Shown here piece after piece: positions 36,996-46,731 of a DNA stretch of 64,000 bases. Both the position numbers and the translations under genes were made by a program. Location: assembly GCA_910584055.1 (NCBI GenBank), contig CAJTZS010000010.1:1-64000 (forward strand), given 5' to 3'. Origin of the DNA: an uncultured Muribaculaceae bacterium (GTDB lineage: Bacteria; Bacteroidota; Bacteroidia; Bacteroidales; Muribaculaceae). The notes beneath the pieces are model-generated. The model was not told the origin of the DNA and made no database searches. It saw only the letters and a list, made by a program, of their open reading frames with translations. Within the stretch, counting starts at the first letter, position 1; every line of letters starts with the position of its first letter.

Positions 36996-38624
36996 ATGAA
37001 TGGTAAAAAAAAGAAACAATTTCTAACACGACCAATGAAGATGAGAAATAATATAAAGGCATTGCTGTTCGCGGCAGTCGCGGTGGCTTTCGCTCCCGGA
37101 TGTAACGATATCAACGATGACTATGATGATCTGGTTCCGGAGGAATATGACAAGATACTGTCTTTCAAGAATGCCGGCAATGTAGATGTCGAGATGTCGG
37201 TAGCGGAGCGGGCTCATGTCTATACCATGAATGTGCTTAAGGGAGGAATCCATATAGACCGTGCTGTAGACGCTTTGTTTGAGGTGGAGACGCAGGAGTA
37301 TGTGGATGTGGAATACAATGAGCGGCAGGGATTCAATTACAAGGTGCTGTCTGCAGATATGTACAGGGTGACTGATTACAGGCTGCGTATCCCGGCGGGG
37401 AGGTCGGGACTTGGCGCACAGGTTACGTTTGATGCGCCCCGTATATATGCTGAAATGATGAAAGATGAAAACAAGGGGAAAGAATTCGTGCTGCCCGTAA
37501 GGCTTACCGCCCTCGCAGATTCCGTGAATTCATCTTCCGACGAGATAATTATGCATTGCTCTGTGAAGCCGGCTGTTGTGTCGTTTATCAATGAGCGTCA
37601 GTCGGTGACTCTCCCCGCGAATGAGGAACAGGCATCTTTCACCATTGATGTGCAGAAATCCGGTGAAATAGATGTCAATGTCGGATTTGAGATCTTGAGT
37701 CAGGAATATGTCGATGAAAATTACGGAAATCCCGAAGGAATCGATTACAGGGTTGTTCCCTCGGATTGTGTGACAATAGAGCCGAAGGGCACAATCGGAG
37801 CAAAAGATGAGTTCTACAGCCATGCCTGCCTGATCGATATGGATAAGTTCAATGCCATAAGCGAGCAGTATCCAGCTGCGGTATGGGTAGTTCCTGTGAA
37901 GCTTGTATCACACGACGGATATCTGGGCGTGAACAGAGAGGTGTCGCTTATAACTCTTGGCTATCATGAATATGAGAAATCTCCGCTTAACACGAAAGAG
38001 AGCTGGCAGATAGCATATGGCACGATAGCGATGCCTTTCGGAAAATTCGAATTCATGTATGACGGCTCCGACGACGGAGAAGGCTGGATGGGATATATCA
38101 ACGACGGTTTCCCGAATTCTCAGAATTTGGGTAATCCCTATGTTGTGATCGACCTCGGGGCAGCAAGCCTGATTTCAAAGGTTGAAGTGCAGCTCGGAGT
38201 GACGGGAGGAGGATTTTGGGATACTATGCCTGTGGCTGTAGACTTTTATGTGACGGGAACATCTGCTCTCAATCCGGAATTAAGTTCAACCGACCGAGGC
38301 TTATTGAACGCCACGGGCAATTATGGCGATCAGAATCATGTCAACGACGCATATATTGCACTTCACAACAGACTTCGCGAATATGACAATACCATCGAAT
38401 GGGTGAAACTCGGTTCGCTCACAGGGATAGAGCCTATTCCTTCTGCAACTGGCAGATATAGTGTAACTGTGCCAGAGATTGTGCTGAATAACCGCATTTT
38501 TTCTCGTTATCTCAAAATTGTGTGTCATCCGGCTGCCTATGGTACGACACCTGGCGACCGAACCAAGATCCATGAGGTTTATCTTGAGCAAGTATTGAAA
38601 ATAGATGGAAAACCAATCGATTAA
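36996..38624 (+). CDS. DUF1735-discoidin surface lipoprotein (SGBP-like)
   Basis: The 542-residue protein may start at 36996, or at ATG 37035 or 37041, which would shorten a basic N-terminus. Cys36 (36996 numbering) in AFAPGC is the lipid site, followed by the acidic NDINDDYDD that fits surface export. Two DUF1735 domains (about 48-185 and 195-322; both have a QEYVD..Y sequence) precede a discoidin-like module at about 330-536 (ESWQIAYGTIAMPFG, NDGFPNSQNLGNPYVVIDLG, SRYLKIVCHPA, GDRTKIHEVYLE). By position after SusD it is the surface glycan-binding protein of the locus. Confidence 0.85.
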   Translation: MNGKKKKQFLTRPMKMRNNIKALLFAAVAVAFAPGCNDINDDYDDLVPEEYDKILSFKNAGNVDVEMSVAERAHVYTMNVLKGGIHIDRAVDALFEVETQEYVDVEYNERQGFNYKVLSADMYRVTDYRLRIPAGRSGLGAQVTFDAPRIYAEMMKDENKGKEFVLPVRLTALADSVNSSSDEIIMHCSVKPAVVSFINERQSVTLPANEEQASFTIDVQKSGEIDVNVGFEILSQEYVDENYGNPEGIDYRVVPSDCVTIEPKGTIGAKDEFYSHACLIDMDKFNAISEQYPAAVWVVPVKLVSHDGYLGVNREVSLITLGYHEYEKSPLNTKESWQIAYGTIAMPFGKFEFMYDGSDDGEGWMGYINDGFPNSQNLGNPYVVIDLGAASLISKVEVQLGVTGGGFWDTMPVAVDFYVTGTSALNPELSSTDRGLLNATGNYGDQNHVNDAYIALHNRLREYDNTIEWVKLGSLTGIEPIPSATGRYSVTVPEIVLNNRIFSRYLKIVCHPAAYGTTPGDRTKIHEVYLEQVLKIDGKPID

Positions 38625-38627
38625 CCA

Positions 38628-40112
38628 ATGAAATCCAAGTTAACAAATATTATCCTCACCGCTGCCGTCGGCATCTTTGCCGTTGCCTGCGATGACGATG
38701 TCAATCTCCCCGTGAAAGAGAACATAGTTGAATTGCCCGATGTAGAGGACACAGTGTCGGGTGAGCAATATGACTATACCCGGACGATGCAGCCCGAGCG
38801 TCCTTATATGCTCGACTATTCGCAGATGATGATGATGAAGTTTCATCTTGCCAGTCCTGACAGGAAGGGCGGCTCGCAGGTTTTTCTCAGTTATGATGAT
38901 GCCCTTGAATACATAAAGGGACTTGATGCCATCTCCCGTGGACTTCCGAAGGTAGTCTATCTTGTGGGATGGCAGTATGAGGGGCATGACTGCAAGTACC
39001 CAGCGATGGATGAGTTTAACGAAACGTTGAAACGTCCGGAAGATGCCACCGCCGCAGACAGTTTCTTTTGGCTTCGCGAGCAGGCATCGAGATATAACAC
39101 CATAGTGTCTATCCATACGTTGATAAGCGATGCTTATACTGATTCTCCCTTATGGCATGATTATGTGAAGAATGGATTCATTTGCCGTGACGCGAATGGA
39201 GATTTCGTAAGTCCGGGTATTCTCAACGGTCAGCCGATGTATTATGTTGACAACTATACCGAGTGGAAAAAAGGGTGGCTGCAGAAGCGTCTTGACCGGG
39301 TGGTTGACTTGTGCCGCATTCAGGATGTGAAGACAATACATATTGATGCTTTCCAGCCCCACGAGAATGTTTATCTTGATGTCACATATGATATGGCTGA
39401 GGAGGTATGTCGCAAGGTGATACGTTATCTGCGCGACAAGGGGATAGATGTCACGGGAGAATTCTGGCATGGCACGACTCGTAACGATACCTACATCGGT
39501 CTGCAGGCAGGGGCATGGTGGAATGATCTCACCTGTCACGAGAGGGCTGCGATTCCTGCATCCCTGTCGGCGGGAGGCAGGTCGGGTCAGTTCTCCTGGA
39601 ATGCAAATCCGGAGGCGGCTTTCCTTTTCGGAGACAACATGATGGCGGAAACAACGCTTGATGCGGTCACATACAACGGAATCGGCAAAAGAGCTGTATG
39701 GGAAGAATTGAAAAGTGATTTCTGCCTCATGACATTGCCGTATATGTATTACAACCGTCACACGGTAGTGGAGTATCAGGCGGATGCCAAACGTGTGATA
39801 TATAGCGATGGACTTACGGCTGATTATGAGAGACAGACCGTGACCCAGGGTAACATGACACTGCGCCACCGCAACGACGTGTTTATTCCGGTCCTGTGGG
39901 TTAAGGATCGTCGTGAGATAATTGCCTATTCCGCCAACGGATATAACGGAAGGACGTGGGTTCTCCCCGCAGACTGGGCAGGGGTGACAGAAGTGACAAT
40001 GTGTCCTCTTGACGAGAACGGTGTCGGAGATCCGGTTACGTTGCCCGTTACCGACAACTCCGTCACATTCTCTCTTTCCTCCGGAAAAATGGCCGTCATA
40101 TCCGCAAACTAA
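38628..40112 (+). CDS. TIM-barrel glycosidase lipoprotein, endo-alpha-N-acetylgalactosaminidase-like
   Basis: The 494-residue protein has a lipoprotein signal with Cys21 (FAVAC) followed by DDD, which suggests a surface location. The sequence PKVVYLVGWQYEGHDCKYP, RYNTIVSIHTLISDAY, TIHIDAFQPHENVYLDV and GIDVTGEFWHG looks like the beta strands of a glycosidase barrel. Asp240 and Glu278 are the best candidates for nucleophile and acid/base. I think it is related to endo-alpha-N-acetylgalactosaminidase family proteins (GH101-like), but cannot verify that. A C-terminal beta domain (about 400-494) follows. A paralogue follows directly at 40149. Confidence 0.65.
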   Translation: MKSKLTNIILTAAVGIFAVACDDDVNLPVKENIVELPDVEDTVSGEQYDYTRTMQPERPYMLDYSQMMMMKFHLASPDRKGGSQVFLSYDDALEYIKGLDAISRGLPKVVYLVGWQYEGHDCKYPAMDEFNETLKRPEDATAADSFFWLREQASRYNTIVSIHTLISDAYTDSPLWHDYVKNGFICRDANGDFVSPGILNGQPMYYVDNYTEWKKGWLQKRLDRVVDLCRIQDVKTIHIDAFQPHENVYLDVTYDMAEEVCRKVIRYLRDKGIDVTGEFWHGTTRNDTYIGLQAGAWWNDLTCHERAAIPASLSAGGRSGQFSWNANPEAAFLFGDNMMAETTLDAVTYNGIGKRAVWEELKSDFCLMTLPYMYYNRHTVVEYQADAKRVIYSDGLTADYERQTVTQGNMTLRHRNDVFIPVLWVKDRREIIAYSANGYNGRTWVLPADWAGVTEVTMCPLDENGVGDPVTLPVTDNSVTFSLSSGKMAVISAN

Positions 40113-40148
40113 ACATAAACAGTATAAACAGACATAAGCAATATAAAG

Positions 40149-41558
40149 ATGATTCTAAATAAAATATTTACCGCCATTGCCGTGGCATCAGTCCTGTCAC
40201 CATTGTCAATGCAAGGAGTGGAGCCTTCAGGTGAAAAATATGACTGGACAGTGACGCATCAGCCTGAGCGTCCTTATATGCATGATTACTCCAAGACAAT
40301 GCTGATGAAATTCTATATGTCCGATCCCAACAGGGAGGAGCAGACTACAAATATACTAATGAATTACGAGCAGGCGTTGGAGATCATAAAAGGCATTGAT
40401 CATGTAAGTCGCGGAATACCCAAGATTGTGTATCTTGTCGGATGGCAGTTTGACGGCCATGATGATCGTTATCCCGATTTTTCGGTGATGAACGAAGCTC
40501 TTAAACGTCCTTGTGATTCCTCCGCGCTGGAAAGTTACCGCTGGTTGCGGGCAGAGGCGAAGAAATATAACACCACCGTATCGGTGCACCTGTTGATAGG
40601 GGATGCATATACTAATGCGCCATCCTGGAATGAATATGTCCGCAAAGGGTATATATGTCGGGACGAGAAGGGGAGGTTCATGTCTCCCGGTGAGCTTCAG
40701 GGTTATCCGATGTATTGGATAAACACTTATGCCGAATGGAAAGGGGGAGATCTACAGGATCGTCTTGATAAAGTTGTGGATAAACTTGATATCGCTGATG
40801 CCGGAACAATTCATTTCGATGCATTTCTGTCCAATCCTTCGCCATGGCATGGTGTGACGAAAGAGATGCAGGAGGAGACGATGCGTAAAGTTTTGCGCTA
40901 TATGCGTGACAAAGGGGTGGACGTCACCGCCGAACTTGTGTGTTGGAACGGCCGCGATCCAATGATCGGTCTTCAGCCTGCGGCATGGTGGAACGACATG
41001 CCCGCTGAAATGCGTGCCGCCACCGGGCTTTCACTCAGTGGAGGTGGAGTGAGCGGCGCTCTTTCCACGAATCCTTGGCCCGAAGTCGGTTTTCTTTTTG
41101 GTGACAATGCCCATGCGGAAGACACTTTTCATCTGAATCTCGGATGGGATGCCTTTACAAAGGAATTCTGCACTCAGACGCTTCCGTATATGCTTTTCGG
41201 CTCCCGAAAGATAGAATCTTATGACTCCGACAACAAGAAGGTGGTATATTCCGGCAATCTTGTCGCCGATGCCAAGACTATGACCCTGACTGAGGACGGC
41301 CGTGTAATACGCTCCGGCAACGATATGCTGATCACTCCGGTATGGGTGAAAGGCAAGGAGCTGATAGCATATTCAGAAAACGGTTTTACAAACCGTATCT
41401 GGCAGCTTCCTCCCTCCTGGAAGGGGGTCAGGAAAGTCGATATATTCTCCATCGCTCCCGGGGGAGACACATATGTTACGACAGTTCCCGTGAAGAAAGG
41501 GGCTGTTAACCTGACAGTTCCTGCCGGTAAAATGTATTCCCTTGTTCCAAAAAGATGA
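40149..41558 (+). CDS. Paralogous TIM-barrel glycosidase, secreted
   Basis: The 469-residue protein aligns over its full length with the preceding gene (PKIVYLVGWQFDGHDDRYP, NTTVSVHLLIGDAYTNAPSW, GTIHFDAFLSNP, GVDVTAELVCWNGRD). The candidate catalytic pair is Asp224 and Glu262, both kept. Unlike the first copy it has an ordinary signal peptide (MILNKIFTAIAVASVLSPLS) and no lipobox, so it is predicted to work in the periplasm on imported fragments. This suggests surface and periplasmic steps on one linkage. Tandem duplication followed by divergence is likely. Family assignment (GH101-like) is inference. Confidence 0.65.
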   Translation: MILNKIFTAIAVASVLSPLSMQGVEPSGEKYDWTVTHQPERPYMHDYSKTMLMKFYMSDPNREEQTTNILMNYEQALEIIKGIDHVSRGIPKIVYLVGWQFDGHDDRYPDFSVMNEALKRPCDSSALESYRWLRAEAKKYNTTVSVHLLIGDAYTNAPSWNEYVRKGYICRDEKGRFMSPGELQGYPMYWINTYAEWKGGDLQDRLDKVVDKLDIADAGTIHFDAFLSNPSPWHGVTKEMQEETMRKVLRYMRDKGVDVTAELVCWNGRDPMIGLQPAAWWNDMPAEMRAATGLSLSGGGVSGALSTNPWPEVGFLFGDNAHAEDTFHLNLGWDAFTKEFCTQTLPYMLFGSRKIESYDSDNKKVVYSGNLVADAKTMTLTEDGRVIRSGNDMLITPVWVKGKELIAYSENGFTNRIWQLPPSWKGVRKVDIFSIAPGGDTYVTTVPVKKGAVNLTVPAGKMYSLVPKR

Positions 41559-44035
41559 CAAGGATGAAGAGACAAATGACAATTTGGGGAATTACTGTGA
41601 TAGGCGGGTTGGCATCGGTGTCTTTAGAGGCATCGGTGACATCTGCGCCGGCATGGCCGCTTGTATCGATTGATCCTTATACCAGCGTATGGATGGCAAC
41701 CGACACGTTGAATGCAGCAAATCCCGTGCATTGGACCGGACATGAAATGCCGATGACGGGAATCCTGACAGTTGATGGGGTTCCTTACAGGTTCTTAGGC
41801 ATGGAAAGAGGCAGAATGGAAGTCATAGCCCCGCATTCGGAGCTGCATTCCTGGAGCTGCCGCTATTCGACCACTGATCCGGGAATCGGTTGGCAGGCAG
41901 TCGGATTTGATGACTCATCCTGGAAAACCGGAAACGCTCCCTTCGGCACAGTCATAAAACGGCTCGACACATGGGTTCCCGATGCCGGAACGGAGGTGGA
42001 GGGAGATGTGTGGCTTCGCCGCGAGTTTGAACTGAATACACTTCCTGAATCAGCGAAAGTATGGCTTGATGTGACATATTTCGATGATGCTGAAATTTAT
42101 GTCAACGGTAATAAGGTAGCTGAGGGTTCTTCCTCCGGATCAGGTGCTTTGCACAAGAAGATTCTTCTTCCCGCATCCGCACTCTACAAATCCAATATAA
42201 TAGCCGCTCATGCTTCGCATAATGTCGGAAATTACGGTACGCTTGACATCGGTGTTATTGTGGAATATATGCCGGAGGGCAGCATCAAGGCAGCTAAACA
42301 AAGAAGTGTTTCCCTCACTCCTCTTTCCACACGTTATGAAATGGAATGCGGGCCGATGGTTCTGCATCTTGAATTTCTTTGCCCGCTTTTACCCGATAAT
42401 CTTGAGCTTATTTCGCGGCCGGTAGGTTATCTCCTATATAGTATGGAGAGCATTGACGGCAAGAAGCATGATGTCTCCATCACTCTTGATGCCGCTCAGG
42501 AATGGGCGTGCAATCTCGGTGGAGAAGAGATGGAAGCTGAGGTTGTAGGGTCAAATGGGCTCGTGTTCGGTAAGATCGGGACAAAAGAGCAGCCTGTGCT
42601 TGAAAAATGGGGTGATGACCTGCGGATAGACTGGGGGTATTTTTATCTTGGAGGTCCGGAAAAAAATGCCTCTGTACATGCGGATAAATATTCCGTAAGG
42701 TATGGCGGAACATTGGGTAAGATAAAAAAAGGCGAGGGTTATATGCTCCTCGGGTATGACGACATATATTCGATGATATATTTTGGTAAGCGACTGCGTC
42801 CCTATTGGAATCGGAATGATGATACAACGATACTTTCGCAGTTAGGAAAGGCAGCGGCTGAACTTCCCGAAGTGAGACGACGTTGCCGTGATTTTGACTC
42901 CAAAATGATGAAAGACGCTGAAAAATCTGGCGGGAAGGAGTATGCGGATCTTGTTGCCCTTGCCTACAGGCAGAGTATCCATGCGCATAAGCTTCTTCAA
43001 TCACATGAAGGAAGGCTGCTGTATCTTTCCAAAGAAAACTTCAGTAACGGCTCGGTAGGCACAGTTGACCTCACGTATCCGTCGGCACCGCTTTTCTTGC
43101 TGTATAATCCGGAACTGTTGAAGGGGATGATGAATCCTGTATTTGAATACTGTGAGGGGTCGGAATGGGACAAACCCTATGCAGCCCATGACGTTGGTCG
43201 CTACCCTCATGCCAATGGTCAGAACTATGGCGGGGACATGCCTGTGGAGGAAAGCGGCAATATGCTCATTCTTTGTGCAGCGATAGCGCAACGTGAGGGC
43301 AGTGCAGCTTATGCAAAGCCTCATATGCCGGTATTGAGACAGTGGGCGGAATATCTTCAACAGAATGGTTTTGATCCGGAAAATCAGTTGTGCACCGATG
43401 ATTTCGCCGGACATCTCGCGCATAATGTGAACCTCTCTGCGAAAGCTATCCTCGGAATGGCATCATTCGGGTATCTTTCAACTCTGACGGGTGACAATGA
43501 GGCAGGTAAACTATGGATGACTCGGGCCAGGACTCTTGCCCGACGCTGGATGGCTCTTGCCGATGACGGAGAGAAATTCCGTCTTGCGTTCGACTGTCCA
43601 GGCACATGGTCGCTCAAATATAATCTTGTATGGGATAAAGTGCTCGGCTTCGATCTCTTTCCGGAAAAGGTCTATGAGAAGGAGACGCAATGGTATCTTT
43701 TAAAACTGAATGAATATGGGGTGCCCCTCGACAGTCGAGAGGCCTACACTAAGTCAGATTGGCTTATATGGGTTGCCACAATGGCTTCGACACGTGAGGA
43801 ATTTCTCAAAATCATTAGTCCTCTGCATAAATTCATCAGTGAGACCGAAGACAGAATACCAATGACCGACTGGTATTGGACTGACCGTCCGAAAGCAAAA
43901 CATTATACCGAGCACGCTACAGACAAGGCATTCCGGGCACGTTCGGTTGTAGGTGGTTATTTCATGAAGCTTTATTATGATACCTTACGGGTAGCTTCTA
44001 AAAACAGTCTAAATAAAATGAAAAACAAAATATGA
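41555..44035 (+). CDS. DUF4965/glutaminase-A-like secreted protein with inserted jelly-roll domain
   Basis: The 826-residue protein begins with a signal peptide and then SAPAWPLVSIDPYTSVW, the DUF4964 start of the glutaminase A family. Next comes a segment (about 90-225) that looks like a sugar-binding jelly roll (GWQAVGFDDSSWKTGNAPFG, VWLRREFELN, DAEIYVNGNKV). DUF5127 and DUF4965/DUF1793 follow, with DVGRYPHANGQNYGGDMPVEESGNMLIL and NLSAKAILGMASFG. Fungal members are called glutaminases, but in PULs the (alpha/alpha) barrel more likely acts on a sugar or glycopeptide. The start overlaps the previous stop (ATGA), and its stop overlaps the next start. Confidence 0.8.
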   Translation: MTRMKRQMTIWGITVIGGLASVSLEASVTSAPAWPLVSIDPYTSVWMATDTLNAANPVHWTGHEMPMTGILTVDGVPYRFLGMERGRMEVIAPHSELHSWSCRYSTTDPGIGWQAVGFDDSSWKTGNAPFGTVIKRLDTWVPDAGTEVEGDVWLRREFELNTLPESAKVWLDVTYFDDAEIYVNGNKVAEGSSSGSGALHKKILLPASALYKSNIIAAHASHNVGNYGTLDIGVIVEYMPEGSIKAAKQRSVSLTPLSTRYEMECGPMVLHLEFLCPLLPDNLELISRPVGYLLYSMESIDGKKHDVSITLDAAQEWACNLGGEEMEAEVVGSNGLVFGKIGTKEQPVLEKWGDDLRIDWGYFYLGGPEKNASVHADKYSVRYGGTLGKIKKGEGYMLLGYDDIYSMIYFGKRLRPYWNRNDDTTILSQLGKAAAELPEVRRRCRDFDSKMMKDAEKSGGKEYADLVALAYRQSIHAHKLLQSHEGRLLYLSKENFSNGSVGTVDLTYPSAPLFLLYNPELLKGMMNPVFEYCEGSEWDKPYAAHDVGRYPHANGQNYGGDMPVEESGNMLILCAAIAQREGSAAYAKPHMPVLRQWAEYLQQNGFDPENQLCTDDFAGHLAHNVNLSAKAILGMASFGYLSTLTGDNEAGKLWMTRARTLARRWMALADDGEKFRLAFDCPGTWSLKYNLVWDKVLGFDLFPEKVYEKETQWYLLKLNEYGVPLDSREAYTKSDWLIWVATMASTREEFLKIISPLHKFISETEDRIPMTDWYWTDRPKAKHYTEHATDKAFRARSVVGGYFMKLYYDTLRVASKNSLNKMKNKI

Positions 44036-46692
44036 GACGACAACTGGTAAATATCCTTCTGGCGTTGGCAGTCACGGCTGCGAATGCATATGTGCGTCCG
44101 GAAGCACTGACTGTTGAGATGACGGAGACTCCTTTGGGTCTTGAAGAAAAAACACCTCGTTTCAGTTGGAAACTCTCAACAGACGAAAAGAACGTGATGC
44201 AGAAGAGCTACAGGATACTTGTATCATCCTCAGCCGAGAAACTTGCTGCAGACAAAGGGGATGTATGGGATTCCGGAACAGTGAAATCCAGACAGTCGCT
44301 ATTGGTCCCTTTCGAAGGCTCTGAACTACAACCGATGACGCGTTATTGGTGGAAAGTGCAGACAGTCTCCGAAAGCGGTTCATCAGGTTGGAGTATTCCT
44401 TCATACTGGCAAACAGGTATTTATGAGGGTGAATCCGAATGGGGAGCAGAATGGATAGGCGGGGAGATGGATGGTGATGACATAACCGAGGCTATCCCTG
44501 CAAGATATTTGAGAAAAGAATTTGTCACGGATGCGTCTCAGATACGTCATGCGGTGCTTTATATAGCAGGTCTCGGCATGTATGAGCCTTGGCTGAACGG
44601 ACATAGGGTTTCTGAAAATGTAATGCTTCAGGCTCCGACACGATATGACAAACTTGTGCTCTACAATGCCCATGATGTCACTTCCGATATTCGTAGCGGT
44701 GGATCCAATACACTCGGTGTTGTGCTTGGCAATGGCCGGTTCTGTCCTGAGAGAATGCCAAGTGTGAGATGGTTCGGATTCCCGAGGTTGTTTGCGCGTC
44801 TGGAGATCGAATATGCAGATGGCCACAGACAGACTGTAGTCTCGGATTCGACATGGAGCGTGACAAATCAAGGACCAATTCGCGCCAACAGTGAGTATGA
44901 CGGCGAAATCTATGACAGTCGTATGGCTATGGATGGCTGGAACTGCAATGGTTATGATGAAAGTCATTGGGTCAAGGCCAATCTAACAGGTGGCCCCGGA
45001 GGCAGACTGAAATATCAGCTGAATCCTGGTATTGCCATAAAGGATGGTGTGCTTGCGAAAAGCGTGACCGAGACACATCCCGGAACTTACGTCATAGACA
45101 TGGGGGAGAATATGGTCGGTACGCTGAATATCAAGATTCGTGGCATGCAGCAGAGAGGTGACAGTATAAAAGTCCGTTTTGCAGAGACTTTAAATCCGGA
45201 CGGATCCCTTTATATCACCAATCTACGCACAGCAAAACCTTGTGATATTTATATATGCGGTGCCACAGGAGAGGAAATATGGCATCCGACATTCACATAT
45301 CATGGCTTCCGTTATGCTGAGATAACCGGACTTTCATATCCACCGTCTCCCAACGAGTTCATTGGATGGGTAATTTATGACGACATGCCACAGACCGGAA
45401 CTTTCACCTGTTCCGATTCCGTCATGAACAGGGTTTATGATAATGCGATCCGAGGCATACGCAGTAATTACCGAGGTTTCCCGACGGATTGTCCACAGCG
45501 TGATGAACGTTTGCCCTGGCTGGGAGACCGCACCACCGGGATGTATGGAGAAGCTTTTCCGTTTGGTAATTACGGGTTGTACCGCAAATGGCTTGACGAC
45601 ATAGAATCGTGTCAAAGAAAAGGGGGTGGCATACCGGATATATGCCCTGACTACTGGGACGTATATTCCGACAACATGACATGGCCTCTGGCGTATCTTA
45701 CCACAGCGGATATGCTTGAGTCGCAATATGGTGACAATAGGCCTATAAAAGACCATTACGCCTCGATGAAAGCATGGATAGAGCGTATGAAGCACCGGTA
45801 TATGAAAGACTGGATAATAGAGCGTGATGAATATGGAGACTGGTGTCTTCCTCCGGAATCTCTTGATCTTATTCATTCATCCGATTCCGCACGCATAACT
45901 CCTAAACCTATTCTCGCCACGTCACATCTATTTCATGCGCTTAACCTGATGCAACGATTCGCCGAGATTGCCGGTCACTCTGAAGACAAGGAACAATATG
46001 CGCTCGAAGCTGATTCTGTACGCCATGCTTTCAACCGCAGATTCTTCAATCAGAAAGGAGGCTTTTACGGCAATAATACCGTGACGGGCAACATGATTGC
46101 GCTGAGATTCGGGATGACTCCGGTTGAAGAACGCGAAAGGGTTGTTGGTAACATCGTTGACAAGATAAAGAAAGAATATGACAGCCATGTATGTGTCGGA
46201 GTCATAGGCATACAGCATCTGATGCGGGGACTAACAGAAAACGGTCATGCGGATCTGGCTTATACGATAGCATCCAACCGCACTTATCCGTCGTGGGGAT
46301 ACATGGCGGAGCAGGGAGCCACGACCATCTGGGAATTATGGAACGGCAACACCGCCGCTCCTGACATGAATTCAAGCAATCATGTGATGCTTCTCGGTGA
46401 CCTCCTCATATGGGAATATCGTATGCTCGCCGGAATAAATCCGATGGATAAAGGTTTTGGAAAAATCCGCCTATGCCCGGTAATACCTGATGGAATGAGC
46501 CACGCGTCAGCTACATATGAAAGTGTTTACGGAAGGATCGCAAGCTCATGGCGTATTGCCGGAGGAAAACTTGAATGGACATTCACAATCCCGCCAAACA
46601 CAACTGCAGAGGTGTGTCTGCCCGCTTCCTCCGGCTCATATGTGACAAAACAATACGGTTCAGGCACATATAACCTCACATCCTCATTCTGA
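44032..46692 (+). CDS. GH78 alpha-L-rhamnosidase
   Basis: The 886-residue protein has a signal peptide and the usual GH78 order: N-terminal fibronectin-like domain (RPEALTVEMTETPLGLEEKTPRFSWKL), a Bac_rhamnosid_N domain (YIAGLGMYEPWLNGHRVSENVM), the concanavalin-like domain with YVIDMGENMVGTLNI, the (alpha/alpha)6 barrel, and a C-terminal beta domain. The GH78 motif TDCPQRDERLPWLGD places Glu492 as probable general acid, and Glu768 in TTIWELWNG as probable base. Inverting hydrolysis of terminal alpha-L-rhamnose is expected. It is coupled to the previous gene by a 4-base overlap. Confidence 0.94.
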   Translation: MRRQLVNILLALAVTAANAYVRPEALTVEMTETPLGLEEKTPRFSWKLSTDEKNVMQKSYRILVSSSAEKLAADKGDVWDSGTVKSRQSLLVPFEGSELQPMTRYWWKVQTVSESGSSGWSIPSYWQTGIYEGESEWGAEWIGGEMDGDDITEAIPARYLRKEFVTDASQIRHAVLYIAGLGMYEPWLNGHRVSENVMLQAPTRYDKLVLYNAHDVTSDIRSGGSNTLGVVLGNGRFCPERMPSVRWFGFPRLFARLEIEYADGHRQTVVSDSTWSVTNQGPIRANSEYDGEIYDSRMAMDGWNCNGYDESHWVKANLTGGPGGRLKYQLNPGIAIKDGVLAKSVTETHPGTYVIDMGENMVGTLNIKIRGMQQRGDSIKVRFAETLNPDGSLYITNLRTAKPCDIYICGATGEEIWHPTFTYHGFRYAEITGLSYPPSPNEFIGWVIYDDMPQTGTFTCSDSVMNRVYDNAIRGIRSNYRGFPTDCPQRDERLPWLGDRTTGMYGEAFPFGNYGLYRKWLDDIESCQRKGGGIPDICPDYWDVYSDNMTWPLAYLTTADMLESQYGDNRPIKDHYASMKAWIERMKHRYMKDWIIERDEYGDWCLPPESLDLIHSSDSARITPKPILATSHLFHALNLMQRFAEIAGHSEDKEQYALEADSVRHAFNRRFFNQKGGFYGNNTVTGNMIALRFGMTPVEERERVVGNIVDKIKKEYDSHVCVGVIGIQHLMRGLTENGHADLAYTIASNRTYPSWGYMAEQGATTIWELWNGNTAAPDMNSSNHVMLLGDLLIWEYRMLAGINPMDKGFGKIRLCPVIPDGMSHASATYESVYGRIASSWRIAGGKLEWTFTIPPNTTAEVCLPASSGSYVTKQYGSGTYNLTSSF

Positions 46693-46731
46693 TAATAAAA
46701 CCGCTTTAAACAAGTTCTAAATTTTATACTT

